From Gaiellaceae bacterium (GTDB lineage: Bacteria > Actinomycetota > Thermoleophilia > Gaiellales > Gaiellaceae), in contig BPGK01000001.1 of assembly GCA_026002995.1 (NCBI GenBank), positions 1,922,001 to 1,986,000 on the forward strand: 64,000 bases of DNA, given 5' to 3'. The notes below the pieces were generated by a model. It ran no database searches. It was not told where the DNA came from and was given only the letters and a program-made list of their open reading frames with translations. Below are positions 8,674 through 19,376 of this stretch, piece by piece (position 1 is the first letter of the stretch; every line of letters begins with the position of its first letter). Both the position numbers and the translations under genes were made by a program.

Positions 8674-10200
8674 ATGATCCTGGAAAACGGCGTCGTCCGC
8701 ACGATGGACCCCTCGCTCCCGGTCGCGCGGGCGCTCGCGATCGCGGGCGACCGCATCGCGGGTGGCGTCGGGACGCACGAGACGGCGCTCCCGACTCCCG
8801 AGGTCGTCGACCTCGGAGGGCGCTGCGTCGTCCCCGGCTTCACCGACTCGCACGTCCACTTCCCGACGTGGTCGCTCACGCAGCGCGACGTTCGCCTCGA
8901 TGGCGCCTCGAGCCTCGCTGAGGCTCTCGAACGTGTGCGGAACCACCCGCGCCGCGGTGGCTGGATCCGCGGCACGGGTTGGCGCTCGGCCGAGTGGGCC
9001 GAGAAGCCGACCGCCGCGGCTCTGGACGAGGTCACGGGCGCGGTACCGGCGATGCTCTGGTCGAAGGACTACCACGCGCTCTGGCTCAACTCCGCAGCGC
9101 TCGCCCGGGCGGGCGGCGAGCTCGAGGCCGAGGGCGGCGTGGTCGAGCGCGACGCGTCCGGCAACCCGACCGGAGTCCTGCTCGAGGAAGCGGCGTGGCA
9201 GTTCCGGGCCCGTTTCGCGATGCCCGACGAGGACGAGCTCGTCGACGCCACGCGCGCGGGCCTCCGCCTGGCTGCGAGCCGCGGGGTCACCGCGATCCAC
9301 GACAAGGACGGCTGGCTCGGCGCGGCGGGGATTTTCCAGCGAATCGCGGAGCGGGACGGGCTCGCGCTGCGCGTGTGGCAGTCCCTGCCCTTCGAGCGGC
9401 TCGCCGAGCTCGAGGCCCTCGGCCTCCGCTCCCCGATCGGGGACGACTTCTTGCGAATCGGCTACCTCAAGGGCTTCATGGACGGTACCCTCGGTTCGCA
9501 GACCGCGTGGATGCTCGACGGCTCCGGCGTGCGGATCACGAGCGGCGAGGAGCTCGCCGAGGTCGTGCAACGGGCGGCGAGGGCGGGCTGGCCCGTGGCC
9601 GTGCACGCGATCGGTGACCGCGCCAACCGCGAGGCGCTCGACGCGTTCGAGGCCACGCGCGCGGAGTGGGCGCCCCGTGGGCTGCGGCAGCGGATCGAGC
9701 ACGCGCAGTGCCTCGCCCCTGAGGACGTGGGACGCTTCGCCGAGCTGGGCGTCGCCTGCTCGGTTCAGTTCTCGCACGCGCCCTCCGACCGAGATCTCGC
9801 GGAGCGGTTCTGGCGCGACCGCCTCGCTGGAACGTACGCCCATCGCGCGCTGATCGAATCCGGAGCGGTCGTCGCGAACGGCTCGGACGCGCCGGTCGAG
9901 GAACTCGACCCGCTGGCAGGGATCCGCGCGGGAGTCCTGAGGACGCTCGACGAGCGCCCCCCGTGGCGCCCGGAGCAGGCGGTCTCGACCGAGCAGGCGC
10001 TCCACGCGACGACCGTCGCGCCGGCGTGGCTCACCGGCGACGAGCGTCGGCGGGGCAAGCTCCTCCCCGGGTTCCTCGCCGACCTCGTCGTCCTCTCGCG
10101 CGATCCGCTCGCGTGCCCGCCCGAGGAGCTCGGATCGGTCGAGGTCGTGGCGACCATGGTTGGAGGCCGCTGGACGCACAACCCCCCGCCCTGGGACTGA
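8674..10200 (+). CDS. YtcJ-like amidohydrolase (amidohydrolase family 3)
   Basis: The 508-residue protein is a metal-dependent hydrolase of the amidohydrolase superfamily. It opens with the beta-sandwich strand (VRTMDPSLPVARALAIAGDRI) and then PGFTDSHVHFP, the first HxH metal motif near residue 60. Later ligands appear in AVHAIGDRANREAL, RIEHAQ and the Asp in ANGSDAPVEELDP. The GTLGSQTAWM segment is typical of the YtcJ group. These enzymes probably hydrolyse amide or ester bonds, but most members have no known substrate. The product has no signal peptide and is likely cytoplasmic. The HxlR-type regulator directly downstream in the same direction could control it. Confidence 0.87.
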   Translation: MILENGVVRTMDPSLPVARALAIAGDRIAGGVGTHETALPTPEVVDLGGRCVVPGFTDSHVHFPTWSLTQRDVRLDGASSLAEALERVRNHPRRGGWIRGTGWRSAEWAEKPTAAALDEVTGAVPAMLWSKDYHALWLNSAALARAGGELEAEGGVVERDASGNPTGVLLEEAAWQFRARFAMPDEDELVDATRAGLRLAASRGVTAIHDKDGWLGAAGIFQRIAERDGLALRVWQSLPFERLAELEALGLRSPIGDDFLRIGYLKGFMDGTLGSQTAWMLDGSGVRITSGEELAEVVQRAARAGWPVAVHAIGDRANREALDAFEATRAEWAPRGLRQRIEHAQCLAPEDVGRFAELGVACSVQFSHAPSDRDLAERFWRDRLAGTYAHRALIESGAVVANGSDAPVEELDPLAGIRAGVLRTLDERPPWRPEQAVSTEQALHATTVAPAWLTGDERRRGKLLPGFLADLVVLSRDPLACPPEELGSVEVVATMVGGRWTHNPPPWD

Positions 10201-10263
10201 GTCCGCGGGTGATCCGTCACCGCTGATCCTGACTCCAGGGAGCTCGGGTCGTACAATCGGATC

Positions 10264-10614
10264 GTGCCCCCTCGCACGATGCTCCCCGTCCACGAGGCGC
10301 CGACCTGCTCGGTCGCCGGCGCAGCCGAGATCGTCGGGTCGAAGTGGACCGTCCTCATCGTCCACGACCTCTCGGAGGGCCCACGTCGCTTCACCGAGCT
10401 CGAGCGCTCGTGCGCCGGGATCAGCCCGCGCACGCTCGCCGAGCGACTCCGCTGGCTCGAAGCCGAGGAGATCGTCGTGCGCCGGAGCTACCCCGAGTCG
10501 CCGCCGCGCGTCGAGTACGAGCTGACGGAGAAGGGCAAGGCGCTCCTGCCCGTGATCGCGGAGATGCGCCGGTTCGGGCACGACTGGCTCGGCTGCGGCG
10601 TCCACGACACCTGA
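10264..10614 (+). CDS. HxlR-family winged-helix transcriptional regulator
   Basis: This 116-residue protein is a HxlR-type (MarR-like) DNA-binding regulator. The family pattern is clear: VGSKWTVLIVHDLSEGPRRFTEL near residue 22, then SPRTLAERLRWLEAEEIVVRRSYPESPPRVEYELTEKGKALLPV, which spans the recognition helix and the wing. A Cys near residue 15 (APTCSV) sits where redox- or electrophile-sensing members often carry a conserved cysteine. TACAAT at 10252-10257 lies 6 bases before the GTG start, so the transcript is probably leaderless. It follows the amidohydrolase by 63 bases. A perfect hairpin follows the stop. Confidence 0.88.
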   Translation: MPPRTMLPVHEAPTCSVAGAAEIVGSKWTVLIVHDLSEGPRRFTELERSCAGISPRTLAERLRWLEAEEIVVRRSYPESPPRVEYELTEKGKALLPVIAEMRRFGHDWLGCGVHDT

Positions 10615-10620
10615 GCCAGT

Positions 10621-10637
10621 CGCCCGACCCTCGGGCG
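10621..10637. terminator. Hairpin between hxlR-type gene and SDR gene
   Basis: CGCCCGA and TCGGGCG pair perfectly around CCC. It sits between two convergent genes, 6 bases after the regulator stop and 11 bases before the SDR stop, so it can serve both directions. Confidence 0.5.
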
Positions 10638-10648
10638 GCAGCTCCGCC

Positions 10649-11466
10649 TTACTCCGTCAGCGCCCGCTCCAACACCCGATCCCGAAGCCGCGTCGGCAGA
10701 CGCTCGATCCAGGCGCGGAGGTGCGCGTCGCGGCCGACGAGGTAGCGCGCCCTCGGCCGCGTGGCGGTGAGCGCGCGCTCGACGGCTCGCGCGACGGCAT
10801 CGGGATCGGCCCCGGGGCCACGTGCGAGCGCGATCTCGCGAAACCGGGCAACCCGCGCGGCGTAGAGCTCCCGTCGCTCCGGCGCGACGAGTTCAGCGAG
10901 CTCCTCGGCGCGCGCCGCGCCCTTCTCCCAGATCGCCGTCGCGATGCTCGCGGGCTCGACGATCGAGACCTCGACACCCCACGGGCGAAGCTCGACCCGC
11001 AGCGCGTCGGCGATCGCCTCGAGGGCGTGCTTCGAGGCCGCATACGGGCCGAGGAACGGAAGCGCGCTGCGCCCGCCGATCGAGCCCATGAGGACGATGC
11101 GCCCCCGGGCGGCGCGAAGGGCGGGCAGGAACGCTTGCGTGACCGCGACTTGACCGACGACGTTCACCTCGAGCTGGCGGCGCAGCTCCTCGAGCGGAAC
11201 GAGCTCGAGGGGCGCTGCAATCGCGATGCCCGCGTTCGCGACGAGCCCGTGCAGCGTCGAGCCGACGCGCTCCGCCGCGGCGGCGATCTCCTCGGCATCG
11301 GTGACATCGAGCCGAAGCGGCTCGACCCCGCGCTCGCGAAGACGCTCCGCCGCCTCGTCGTCGCGCACGCCGCCGTACACGCGCCAGCCGGCTCGCACGA
11401 GCCGGAAGGCGCACGCCTTGCCGATCCCGGAGGAGGCGCCGGTCACGACGACGGCGCGGTCCGCCA

Positions 11467-11467
<1 letters not shown>
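10649..11467 (-). CDS. Short-chain dehydrogenase/reductase (classical SDR)
   Basis: The 272-residue product is a classical NAD(P)-dependent SDR. TGASSGIG near residue 10 binds the cofactor, VANAGIA near 82 is the structural NAG motif, MGSIGG holds the catalytic Ser, and YAASKHALE near 147 the Tyr and Lys. An Arg just after the second strand (VYGGVRDD) hints at NADPH. The C-terminal region beyond residue 190 resembles members acting on lipophilic alcohols or ketones, but the substrate is unknown. The start codon overlaps the pepT stop by one base (TGATG), so it is the last gene of the M20 peptidase-pepT-SDR operon. Confidence 0.9.
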
Positions 11468-12745
<1,278 letters not shown>

Positions 12746-12756
<11 letters not shown>

Positions 12757-14095
12757 GCGCTCCGAGGCGTCGGAAGGTCTCGCACATCGTCGCGACCCCG
12801 AGCTCGATGGCCTCGACGGGGACGTTCTCGTTCGGCGCGTGAACGTTGCACTCGCTCTCGATGCCGAACCCGGTCGCGAAGGTGGGCAGGCCACGGGCCA
12901 CGAGGCTCGCGTACACGGGGAGCGTGCCGCCCGAGCGGACGAAGGAGGGACGGGCGCCGACGACGTGCTCGAACGCGTCGGCGGCGAGTCGGAGCGCATC
13001 GGCGTCGGTCGGAGTCAGAGCCGGTCGTGCGCTGTTCTCGAGCTCGATCTCGAGCTCGGCCCCCGCCGGCAGCGCCTCGCGGACGAGCCGCTCGAAGGCT
13101 GCGCGCACCGTCTCGGGATCCTGCTCTGGAGCGAGGCGGAGAGACACGTTCGCACGCGCCTCGACGGGCAGGACGGTCTTTACGAGATCGGGCGAGCCGC
13201 CGGCGATGCCATTCACGTCGAGCGACGTGTCGGCGAAGGTGCGCACGTAGAAGTCGCCCTCCGCGCCCGGGACGATCGGGCTCGCGCCCTGGAGCGCGAG
13301 CTGCTCGGCTCCGGGGGGAAGCGCCGCCCACGCGGCGAGCTCCTCCGCGGACGGAGGGACGACCCCGGCGCGGAGAGGCTCCGGCAGGCGCCCGTCCGCG
13401 CCGGGCAGGACGCCTTGCAGCGCCGTCATGAGCGCATGGATCGCGTTCAGCGCGGCTCCGCCGAACATGCCCGAGTGCATGTCGACCCTCCCGGTCCGCG
13501 CGCGGAGGTGGAGGTAGACCATGCCCCGTACGCCGACCATGAACGCCGGCTGACCGCGCCGGATCATCGCGCCGTCGAGGATCACCGCGGCGTCCGCCGG
13601 GCCGTCGTCCTGCTCGACCCACTCGACGATGGAGGTGCCGCCGATCTCCTCCTCCCCGTCGAAGGCGAAGCGCACGTTCACCGGCAAGGCGCCGTCGGAA
13701 GCGAGCCGACGCACGGCCTCGACGAGCAGGAACAGGTTCCCCTTGTCGTCGGCGACGCCGCGCGCGTAGAGACGGCCATTGCGTTCCGTCAACGCGAACG
13801 GCGGCGACTCCCAGAGCTCGAGCGGGTCGGGCGGCTGGACGTCGAAGTGCGCGTAGCAGAGGATCGTCGGCGCCGACTCCGGCGACTCGGACGCCGCGAC
13901 CGACCCGATCACGAGTGGGCGCGAGGCAGGCCCCCAGGGGATCAGCTCGACCGCCCCTCCGGCTCGACGGATGCGCTCGGCGACCCACTCGGCGGCGGCG
14001 GCGACGTCGGGAGCGTGGGCCTGATCGGCGCTCACCGAGGGGATGGCGATGAGCTCGGCGAGCTCGGCGTGGAGCTCCTCGCGAGAGGGAGTCAC
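12746..14095 (-). CDS. M20 family dipeptidase (CNDP/DUG1-like)
   Basis: This 449-residue zinc peptidase has the M20 pattern: CYAHFDVQPPD near residue 90 (His/Asp), RGVADDKGN near 123 (bridging Asp), FDGEEEIGG near 157 (catalytic Glu and zinc ligand), and a lid domain with GRVDMHSGMFGG. RSGGTLPVY and the closing HAPNENV complete the site. This layout is that of cytosolic non-specific dipeptidases. It heads the operon followed by pepT and the SDR gene. TACACT lies 8 bases upstream of the GTG start on the minus strand, so a leaderless message is likely. The product is expected in the cytoplasm. Confidence 0.9.
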
Positions 14096-14154
14096 GGTCG
14101 CGGAGTGTAGACGGAGCGCGCTCGAGGCCGCGCCGGCGGAGTCCGGCGCGGAGT

Positions 14155-14661
14155 ATGGTGCTGTTCCGTGGAGGAACCGGAGCCCTCCTGAGCACGCCGA
14201 CCGACGACCCGATCGAGGAAGCGACCCACCGTCGCCTCGCGGTCACGCTGTTCAACCGGAGCTGGCGCCTCCTCGAGCTCGAGCGCCGCACCCCCGAGCA
14301 GGACGACGAGCTCGTCCATGCCACCCACGCCTCTCGGCACCACTGGGGGGAGGTTGGCACCGTCGCCAACGTCGCCCGCGGCGAAAACCAGTGTGCGCGC
14401 GTCTACGCTGCGCTCGGGCGCGGCGAGGCCGCTCTCCATCACGCAGGCCGGGCGCTCGCGATCGTCCAGGCCGGCGGGGAGGGCCTCGAGGACTGGGACC
14501 GCGCCTCCGCGCTCGAGGTGATGGCCCGCGCACACCTCGCAGCCGGGAACCGCGTCGCCGCGGAGCGCTACGCAGCACAGGCCCGAGCCGAGCTCACGAC
14601 GATCGCCGACCCCGCCGACCGGAAGGTGATCGAGAGCCAGCTCGACGAGCTCGCGCTCTGA
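14155..14661 (+). CDS. Conserved-looking helical (TPR-like) protein of unknown function
   Basis: The 168-residue product has no recognised enzyme motif. After residue 20 it is almost wholly helical, with pairs of helices of the TPR type (AARVYAALGRGEAALHHAGRALAIV-like pattern split over residues 83-110, then SALEVMARAHLAAGNRVAAERYA at 120-145). It may be a small scaffold or a protein of unknown binding role. It stands alone between the divergent peptidase operon and the convergent sigma factor gene. ATG at 14155 is used; no good ribosome-binding site is seen, so the exact start is uncertain. Confidence 0.6.
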   Translation: MVLFRGGTGALLSTPTDDPIEEATHRRLAVTLFNRSWRLLELERRTPEQDDELVHATHASRHHWGEVGTVANVARGENQCARVYAALGRGEAALHHAGRALAIVQAGGEGLEDWDRASALEVMARAHLAAGNRVAAERYAAQARAELTTIADPADRKVIESQLDELAL

Positions 14662-14742
14662 CGGGTCGGGCGCGCGCCGGAAGTCCGAATCAACGCGCTG
14701 TCCCTCGGCTCCGCCGGCCCGAGCAGAGCCCGGGACCGGGGG

Positions 14743-15870
14743 TCAGGCGACGTCGCGGACCCGTTGGGCGTCTGCGAGGGCGCGCAGCTTCTTCAGCCCC
14801 TGGTGCTCGATCTGACGGATCCGCTCCCGCGTCACGTTGAACGCGCGCCCGACCTCGTCGAGCGTTCTCGGCCGCTGCCCGTCGAGCCCGTAGCGCATCT
14901 CGAGGACGAGCCGCTCCCGCTCGGAGAGAGCGCCGAGGATCGCCCGGAGCGCCTCCCGTTGGAGCGCGTCCTCGGCGAGCTCGTCCGGCAGCGGCGCCGT
15001 CTCGTCGGCGAGGAAGTGCCCGAACTCCGACTCGTCGTCGTCTCCCACGGGACGCTCGAGCGAGACCGGCACCTGCGCGCTCCGGCGGATGTGCTCGACC
15101 TCGTCCACCGACATCTCGACGTCGCGTGCGATCTCCTCGATCGTCGGCTCGCGCCCGAGCTCGGCGCGGAGCTTGCGCTCCGAGCGGACGATCCGGTTCA
15201 GCTTCTCGACGACGTGGACGGGCATGCGGATCGTCCGCCCCTTGTCGGCGATCGCCCGTGCGACGGCCTGACGGATCCACCACGTCGCGTACGTCGAGAA
15301 CTTGAACCCCTTGCGGTAGTCGAACTTCTCGACCGCGCGCACGAGCCCGATCGTCCCCTCCTGGATGAGGTCGAGGAAGGGGAGGCCCTGATTGCGGTAG
15401 CGCTTCGCGATCGAGACGACGAGCCGGAGGTTCGCTTCGATCATCGCCCGCTTCGCCTCCTGATCGCCCCGCTCGATCCGCTTCGCCAGCTCGACCTCCT
15501 GCGCGGCCGTCAGGAGCGGCACGCGGCCGATGTCCTTGAGGAAGAGCTGGAGCGAGTCGGTCGAGATCTCGCCCGCGGCCGCGACGTCCGTTTCTCCGTC
15601 CCCCGTCTCGCCGAGCTCGTCGTCATCGCCGTGCACGACCGAGATCTGCGCGTCCTCGAGGGCGGCGTAGAACTCGTCGAGCTGCGCCGGCTCGAGCTCG
15701 AGCTCGTCGAGCGCGAGCGCGACCTCGTCGGCGTGGAGGCTGCCTGTCCGCAGGCCGCTCTCGAACAGACGCTGCGCCTCGTCCGTCGCGAGCACGTCAT
15801 CGATCGGCGCTCGAGTCGTGCCCTCGGCATCTCGTGCGGTCAACGCGCCCCCTTCCTCGTCGGCCGACAC
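14743..15870 (-). CDS. rpoD: RNA polymerase sigma factor, sigma-70 group 1/2 (RpoD/SigA-like)
   Basis: The 375-residue protein is a sigma-70 factor of the principal type. Region 1.2 starts with [18 protein letters not shown] near residue 93. Region 2 has [39 protein letters not shown] and [13 protein letters not shown]. Region 3 has [14 protein letters not shown]. Region 4.2 has [21 protein letters not shown]. The preceding 90 residues are acidic and only loosely like region 1.1. It could be the housekeeping factor or a close group 2 relative, and a single window cannot decide this. The GTG at 15870 is chosen because the sequence upstream shows no conserved features. The TPR gene ends 55 bases upstream. 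Confidence 0.88.
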   Translation of the reverse strand: MSADEEGGALTARDAEGTTRAPIDDVLATDEAQRLFESGLRTGSLHADEVALALDELELEPAQLDEFYAALEDAQISVVHGDDDELGETGDGETDVAAAGEISTDSLQLFLKDIGRVPLLTAAQEVELAKRIERGDQEAKRAMIEANLRLVVSIAKRYRNQGLPFLDLIQEGTIGLVRAVEKFDYRKGFKFSTYATWWIRQAVARAIADKGRTIRMPVHVVEKLNRIVRSERKLRAELGREPTIEEIARDVEMSVDEVEHIRRSAQVPVSLERPVGDDDESEFGHFLADETAPLPDELAEDALQREALRAILGALSERERLVLEMRYGLDGQRPRTLDEVGRAFNVTRERIRQIEHQGLKKLRALADAQRVRDVA

Positions 15871-15925
15871 ACGGTAGTCGCGCGGACGGCGGACGTCAAA
15901 GTGAAAGGCAGCGCGCGCCGGCGGC

Positions 15926-16894
15926 TCATGAGCGAGCCGTGCGGATCGCCTCGAGGTAGCGCGTGGCCTCCCGAGCGAGCGGCGATCGGGGCTTCGTCTT
16001 CGCCGCGAGGCGGAACTGGCGCTCCGCCACCTGCACGCGGCCCGTCCAGAGCAGCAGCACGCCGAGGTGGAAGCGGACGGTCGGCTCGTCCGGGTACCGG
16101 CGCGAGAGCGGCCCGAGACGGCCGAAGGCGAGCTCCGGCGCGTCCTTGTCGAACCGTCCGACCGCGTCCGCGACGAGGGCTTCGACCTCATCCGGGTACC
16201 GCTGCGCCGCCCGTTCGAAGACGCGAGCCGCGGACACCGGACGCCCGACGCGCTGGAGGCCGACGCCGTAGAGGAGGAGGTCTCGCACGCCGCCGCTCGC
16301 CGCCCGAGCGCGGAGCGCCGCGAGCTGCCGCGAGGGCGGCAGCGCGACGACCGACGCCGCGGCCGAGAACGAGGGGACGAAGGTCGGCAGCCCCCGCGGG
16401 AGGTGTGGGTGCAGGAGGTTCCCGGCGAGGACGGCGTACGGCGTGTCCGGCTCGGCCTCGAGGGCGGCCCGCCAGGCCGCGACCGGGTCACCGCGGTTCG
16501 CCCACAGCCGAACGAGGCCCGTATGGAGCTGGACGAGCGCGCTCTCCGGGTAGAGCTTCGCGAGCTGCTCGAGGCGGTCGTACGTCCCCTCGGGCCACGA
16601 CGCGACCGCCGCACCGACCTTGGCCTCGAGCGAGTCGTAGCGGCGGAAGACCGCGACCGCATCGCGCCCCCGCCCACTCGCATAGAGGCGCGAAGCCCGC
16701 CGCAGATCCCGCGCCTCCGCGTCGGTGCGAAACCCGAGCGAGAGGGAGAGCGGCGGACGCCCGGGGCGGGGGTCGGGCAGGCCCGCGGTCGTCCTCGAGC
16801 CGCCGTCGGACGCGACCACCGCAACAGCGGCGACGCCTGCGGCGAACGCCGCGGCGAGGGCGACGAGGAGCACGACTCTGCGACGGGCGCTCAC
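15926..16894 (-). CDS. Membrane-anchored TPR protein
   Basis: The 322-residue protein has one N-terminal membrane segment ([22 protein letters not shown], residues about 7-28) with basic residues before it, giving a cytoplasm-in, outside-facing body. The rest is a series of tetratricopeptide-like helix pairs, for example [20 protein letters not shown] near 105, [20 protein letters not shown] near 225 and [20 protein letters not shown] near 290. It is probably a protein-interaction scaffold, with partners unknown. TATCGT lies 7 bases before the GTG start (minus strand), suggesting a leaderless message. It is transcribed divergently from the moeZ-like gene. Confidence 0.75.
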   Translation of the reverse strand: MSARRRVVLLVALAAAFAAGVAAVAVVASDGGSRTTAGLPDPRPGRPPLSLSLGFRTDAEARDLRRASRLYASGRGRDAVAVFRRYDSLEAKVGAAVASWPEGTYDRLEQLAKLYPESALVQLHTGLVRLWANRGDPVAAWRAALEAEPDTPYAVLAGNLLHPHLPRGLPTFVPSFSAAASVVALPPSRQLAALRARAASGGVRDLLLYGVGLQRVGRPVSAARVFERAAQRYPDEVEALVADAVGRFDKDAPELAFGRLGPLSRRYPDEPTVRFHLGVLLLWTGRVQVAERQFRLAAKTKPRSPLAREATRYLEAIRTARS

Positions 16895-16976
16895 GGCGCC
16901 GACGATAGCCGTACCGGCGTTCGACCCCCCGCAACCTTCACGGCTCAGCGCCTCCGTCGCTATAGTTCGGAAAGTA

Positions 16977-18155
16977 ATGGCGAGCTACCGCGAGCTCTTG
17001 GCACGGGTGAAGGAGGAGATCGAGGAGATCTCGACGATCGAGGCGCACGAGCGCTTCTCCTCGCCGACCCCGCCGCTCTTCGTCGACGTCCGCGAGCCCG
17101 ACGAGTGGGAAGAAGGGCACATCCCCGGAGCGGTGTACGTGTCCCGCGGCCGCCTCGAGTCCCGCATCGAGGGGCTGATCCCGGACAAGACGCGACCGCT
17201 CGTCGTCTACTGCTCCGTCGGTGCGCGGTCTGCGTTCGCGACGAAGGTGCTCGAGGAGATGGGATACACGGACGTCGTCAACCTCGCCGGCGGGTTCAGC
17301 GACTGGAAGCGGAACGGCTTCGAGATCACCATCCCGCGGGTGCTGTCCGCCGAGCAGCGCGCCCGCTACAGCAGGCACCTGCTCATCCCCGAGGTCGGCG
17401 AGGAGGGCCAGCAGCGTCTCCTCGACGCCCGCGTCCTGCTCGTCGGCGCAGGTGGCCTCGGCTCGCCTGCGTCGCTCTACCTCGCCGCCGCCGGCGTCGG
17501 GACGCTCGGGATCGTGGATGCCGACGTCGTGGACGAGTCGAACCTCCAGCGCCAGATCGTCCACTCGACCGAGCGGCTCGGGGAGCCGAAGGTGCTCTCC
17601 GCCAAGCGCACGCTCGAGGCCCTGAACCCCGACGTCCGCGTGCTCCCGTTCCAGGAACGCCTGACCTCGGAGAACGTCGACCGCATCCTCGGCGAGGGGT
17701 GGGACGTGATCGTGGACGGCGCCGACAACTTCCCCACCCGCTACCTCGTGAACGACGCCTCGGTCTGGCACGGGATTCCCGTCGTCCACGGGTCGATCTT
17801 CCGCTTCGAGGGCCAGGTCACGGTCTTCCGACCCGGGGTCGGGCCGTGCTACCGCTGCCTCTTCCCCGCCCCACCGCCTCCTGAGCTCGCCCCGAGTTGC
17901 GCGGAGGGCGGCGTGCTCGGCGTGCTGCCCGGGATCATCGGCTCGCTCCAGGCTAACGAGACGCTGAAGCTGATCCTCGAGCGCGGCGACACGCTCGTCG
18001 GACGCCTGCTTCTCTTCGACGCGCTCGGGACGACGCTCGACGAGGTCTCGATCCCGCGCGACCCGGCCTGCCCGGTCTGCGGGGAGAGCCCGACGATCAC
18101 GGAGTACGTGGACTACGTCGAGTTCTGCAACGCGCCGGTGGGAGGAGCGCGATGA
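16977..18155 (+). CDS. moeZ: Rhodanese-MoeB/ThiF fusion, sulfur-carrier adenylyltransferase (MoeZ-like, domains swapped)
   Basis: This 392-residue protein would adenylate the C-terminus of a ubiquitin-like sulfur carrier and then sulfurate it. Residues about 30-115 are a rhodanese domain with the catalytic Cys in VVYCSVGARS. From about 125 comes the E1-like domain: YSRHLLIPEVGEEGQ, GAGGLGSPASLYLAAAG (ATP loop), DESNLQRQIVH, DGADNFPTRYL, and two zinc CxxC pairs (CYRC, CPVC). In mycobacterial MoeZ the rhodanese domain is C-terminal, so the order here is reversed. The next gene is the cysO carrier, overlapping by 4 bases, so CysO is its likely substrate. TATAGT lies 10 bases before the ATG. Confidence 0.9.
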   Translation: MASYRELLARVKEEIEEISTIEAHERFSSPTPPLFVDVREPDEWEEGHIPGAVYVSRGRLESRIEGLIPDKTRPLVVYCSVGARSAFATKVLEEMGYTDVVNLAGGFSDWKRNGFEITIPRVLSAEQRARYSRHLLIPEVGEEGQQRLLDARVLLVGAGGLGSPASLYLAAAGVGTLGIVDADVVDESNLQRQIVHSTERLGEPKVLSAKRTLEALNPDVRVLPFQERLTSENVDRILGEGWDVIVDGADNFPTRYLVNDASVWHGIPVVHGSIFRFEGQVTVFRPGVGPCYRCLFPAPPPPELAPSCAEGGVLGVLPGIIGSLQANETLKLILERGDTLVGRLLLFDALGTTLDEVSIPRDPACPVCGESPTITEYVDYVEFCNAPVGGAR

Positions 18156-18430
18156 CGCGCGTCCGCATCCCGCCCACGCTGCGCGCCGAGGTGGGAGGCG
18201 CGCGCGAGATCGTCGTCGAAGGCTCGACGGTAGCCGAGATCCTCGAGGACCTCGCTGCCCGCTACCCGGCGCTCGGCTCGCAGCTCCTCCGCGACGGCGA
18301 GCTCGGGCCGTTCGTCAACGTGTACGTCGGAGGCGAGGACATCCGGACGCTCGACGGCCTCGACACGCGCGTCGACGGCAAGCCCGTGATCCTCCTGCCG
18401 GCGATGGCGGGAGGAGCCGGTGGCCGCTGA
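18152..18430 (+). CDS. cysO: CysO-like ubiquitin-fold sulfur carrier protein
   Basis: The 92-residue protein has the MoaD/ThiS beta-grasp fold: VRIPPTLRAEVGG at the start, FVNVYVGGEDIRTL in the middle and ILLPAMAGG near the end. In mycobacterial CysO the chain ends in Gly-Gly, which is thiocarboxylated by MoeZ, carries sulfur to O-phosphoserine on CysM, and is released by Mec. Here four further residues (AGGR) follow the AGG. Thus either the chain must be trimmed, or the second GG with one extra Arg is used. The extension falls where the cysM start overlaps, by 11 bases. The four-gene context makes the CysO role nearly certain. Confidence 0.88.
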   Translation: MTRVRIPPTLRAEVGGAREIVVEGSTVAEILEDLAARYPALGSQLLRDGELGPFVNVYVGGEDIRTLDGLDTRVDGKPVILLPAMAGGAGGR

Positions 18431-19376
18431 TCGCCTCGCGACCGCCGCCGTCGGCTCGTCGCTCCTCGACCTCGTCGGGTCGACTCCGCTCGTCGAGCTG
18501 ACCCGCCTCGCGCCGAGTCCGTCGGTGCGGCTATTCGCGAAGCTCGAAGGGCAGAACCCGAGCGGCTCGATCAAGGACCGCGTCGCCAAGGCCATGCTCG
18601 ACGCCGCGGCGGCCGCCGGCGAGCTCGCGCCCGGACGGCGGCTGCTCGAGCCGACGAGCGGCAACACGGGCATCGCCCTCGCGCTCGCCGCGAAGCTGCG
18701 CGGCCACCCGCTGACCGTCGTCCTCCCGGCGAGCGTGACCGAGGAGCGCCGCAAGCTGTTGCGCCTGTACGGCGCGGAGATCGTCGAGTCGCCCGCCGAG
18801 GAGGGATCGAACGGGGCGGTTCGGATGGCGCTCGAGCTCGCCGAGCGCGATCCCTCCTTCTTCATGCCCTTCCAGTACGCGAACGCGGCGAACCCGCGCG
18901 CTCACTACGAGGGAACCGGCGCGGAGATCGCAGAAGCCCTCGACCGAGTCGACGTCTTCGTCGCCGGGCTCGGGACGGGCGGCACGCTGATGGGCGCGGG
19001 CGAGCGGCTGCGCGAGACCTTCCCGGACGTCATCGTCGCCGCAGCCGAGCCTCTGCCCGGCGACGAGGTGATGGGCCTTCGCTCGCTCGCCGACGGGTAC
19101 GTGCCACCGATCCTCGACGTGACCAAGCTCGACCGCAAGCTCCTCGTCTCGAACGAGGACTCCGTCCGCGGGCTGCGCCTCCTCCTCGAGCGGGAGGGGA
19201 TCTTCGCCGGCGTCTCGTCCGGCGCCGTCGTGCATGCCGCCCTGCGGATGGCTGAGGAGCTCGACGAGGGCGTCGTCGTCTGCGTCCTCGCGGACGGCGG
19301 CTGGAAGTACCTCTCCGCCGGGTTCTGGGATCGCGACGACGTCGAGCGGGAGATGGGGCGCGCGGTGTGGTGGTAG
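18420..19376 (+). CDS. cysM: CysM-type cysteine synthase (CysO-dependent, O-phosphoserine sulfhydrylase-like)
   Basis: The 318-residue PLP enzyme belongs to the cysteine synthase family. The PLP lysine is in SGSIKDRVA near residue 46, the substrate loop in EPTSGNTGIAL near 79, and the phosphate-binding loop in GLGTGGTLMG near 181. The C-terminus is long and ends GRAVWW, fitting the mycobacterial CysM type, where the C-terminal tail closes the active site. With the adjacent cysO and mec it should make cysteine from O-phosphoserine and CysO thiocarboxylate, a route useful under oxidative stress. The GTG start overlaps cysO by 11 bases, and the end overlaps mec by 10. Confidence 0.9.
   Translation: MAADRLATAAVGSSLLDLVGSTPLVELTRLAPSPSVRLFAKLEGQNPSGSIKDRVAKAMLDAAAAAGELAPGRRLLEPTSGNTGIALALAAKLRGHPLTVVLPASVTEERRKLLRLYGAEIVESPAEEGSNGAVRMALELAERDPSFFMPFQYANAANPRAHYEGTGAEIAEALDRVDVFVAGLGTGGTLMGAGERLRETFPDVIVAAAEPLPGDEVMGLRSLADGYVPPILDVTKLDRKLLVSNEDSVRGLRLLLEREGIFAGVSSGAVVHAALRMAEELDEGVVVCVLADGGWKYLSAGFWDRDDVEREMGRAVWW

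Noticed and set aside
8257-10605. Very long minus-strand frame opposite the VOC, amidohydrolase and HxlR genes
   Set aside because: High GC gives long antisense frames. The product is Arg/Glu-rich with no domain, while the plus strand shows clear motifs.
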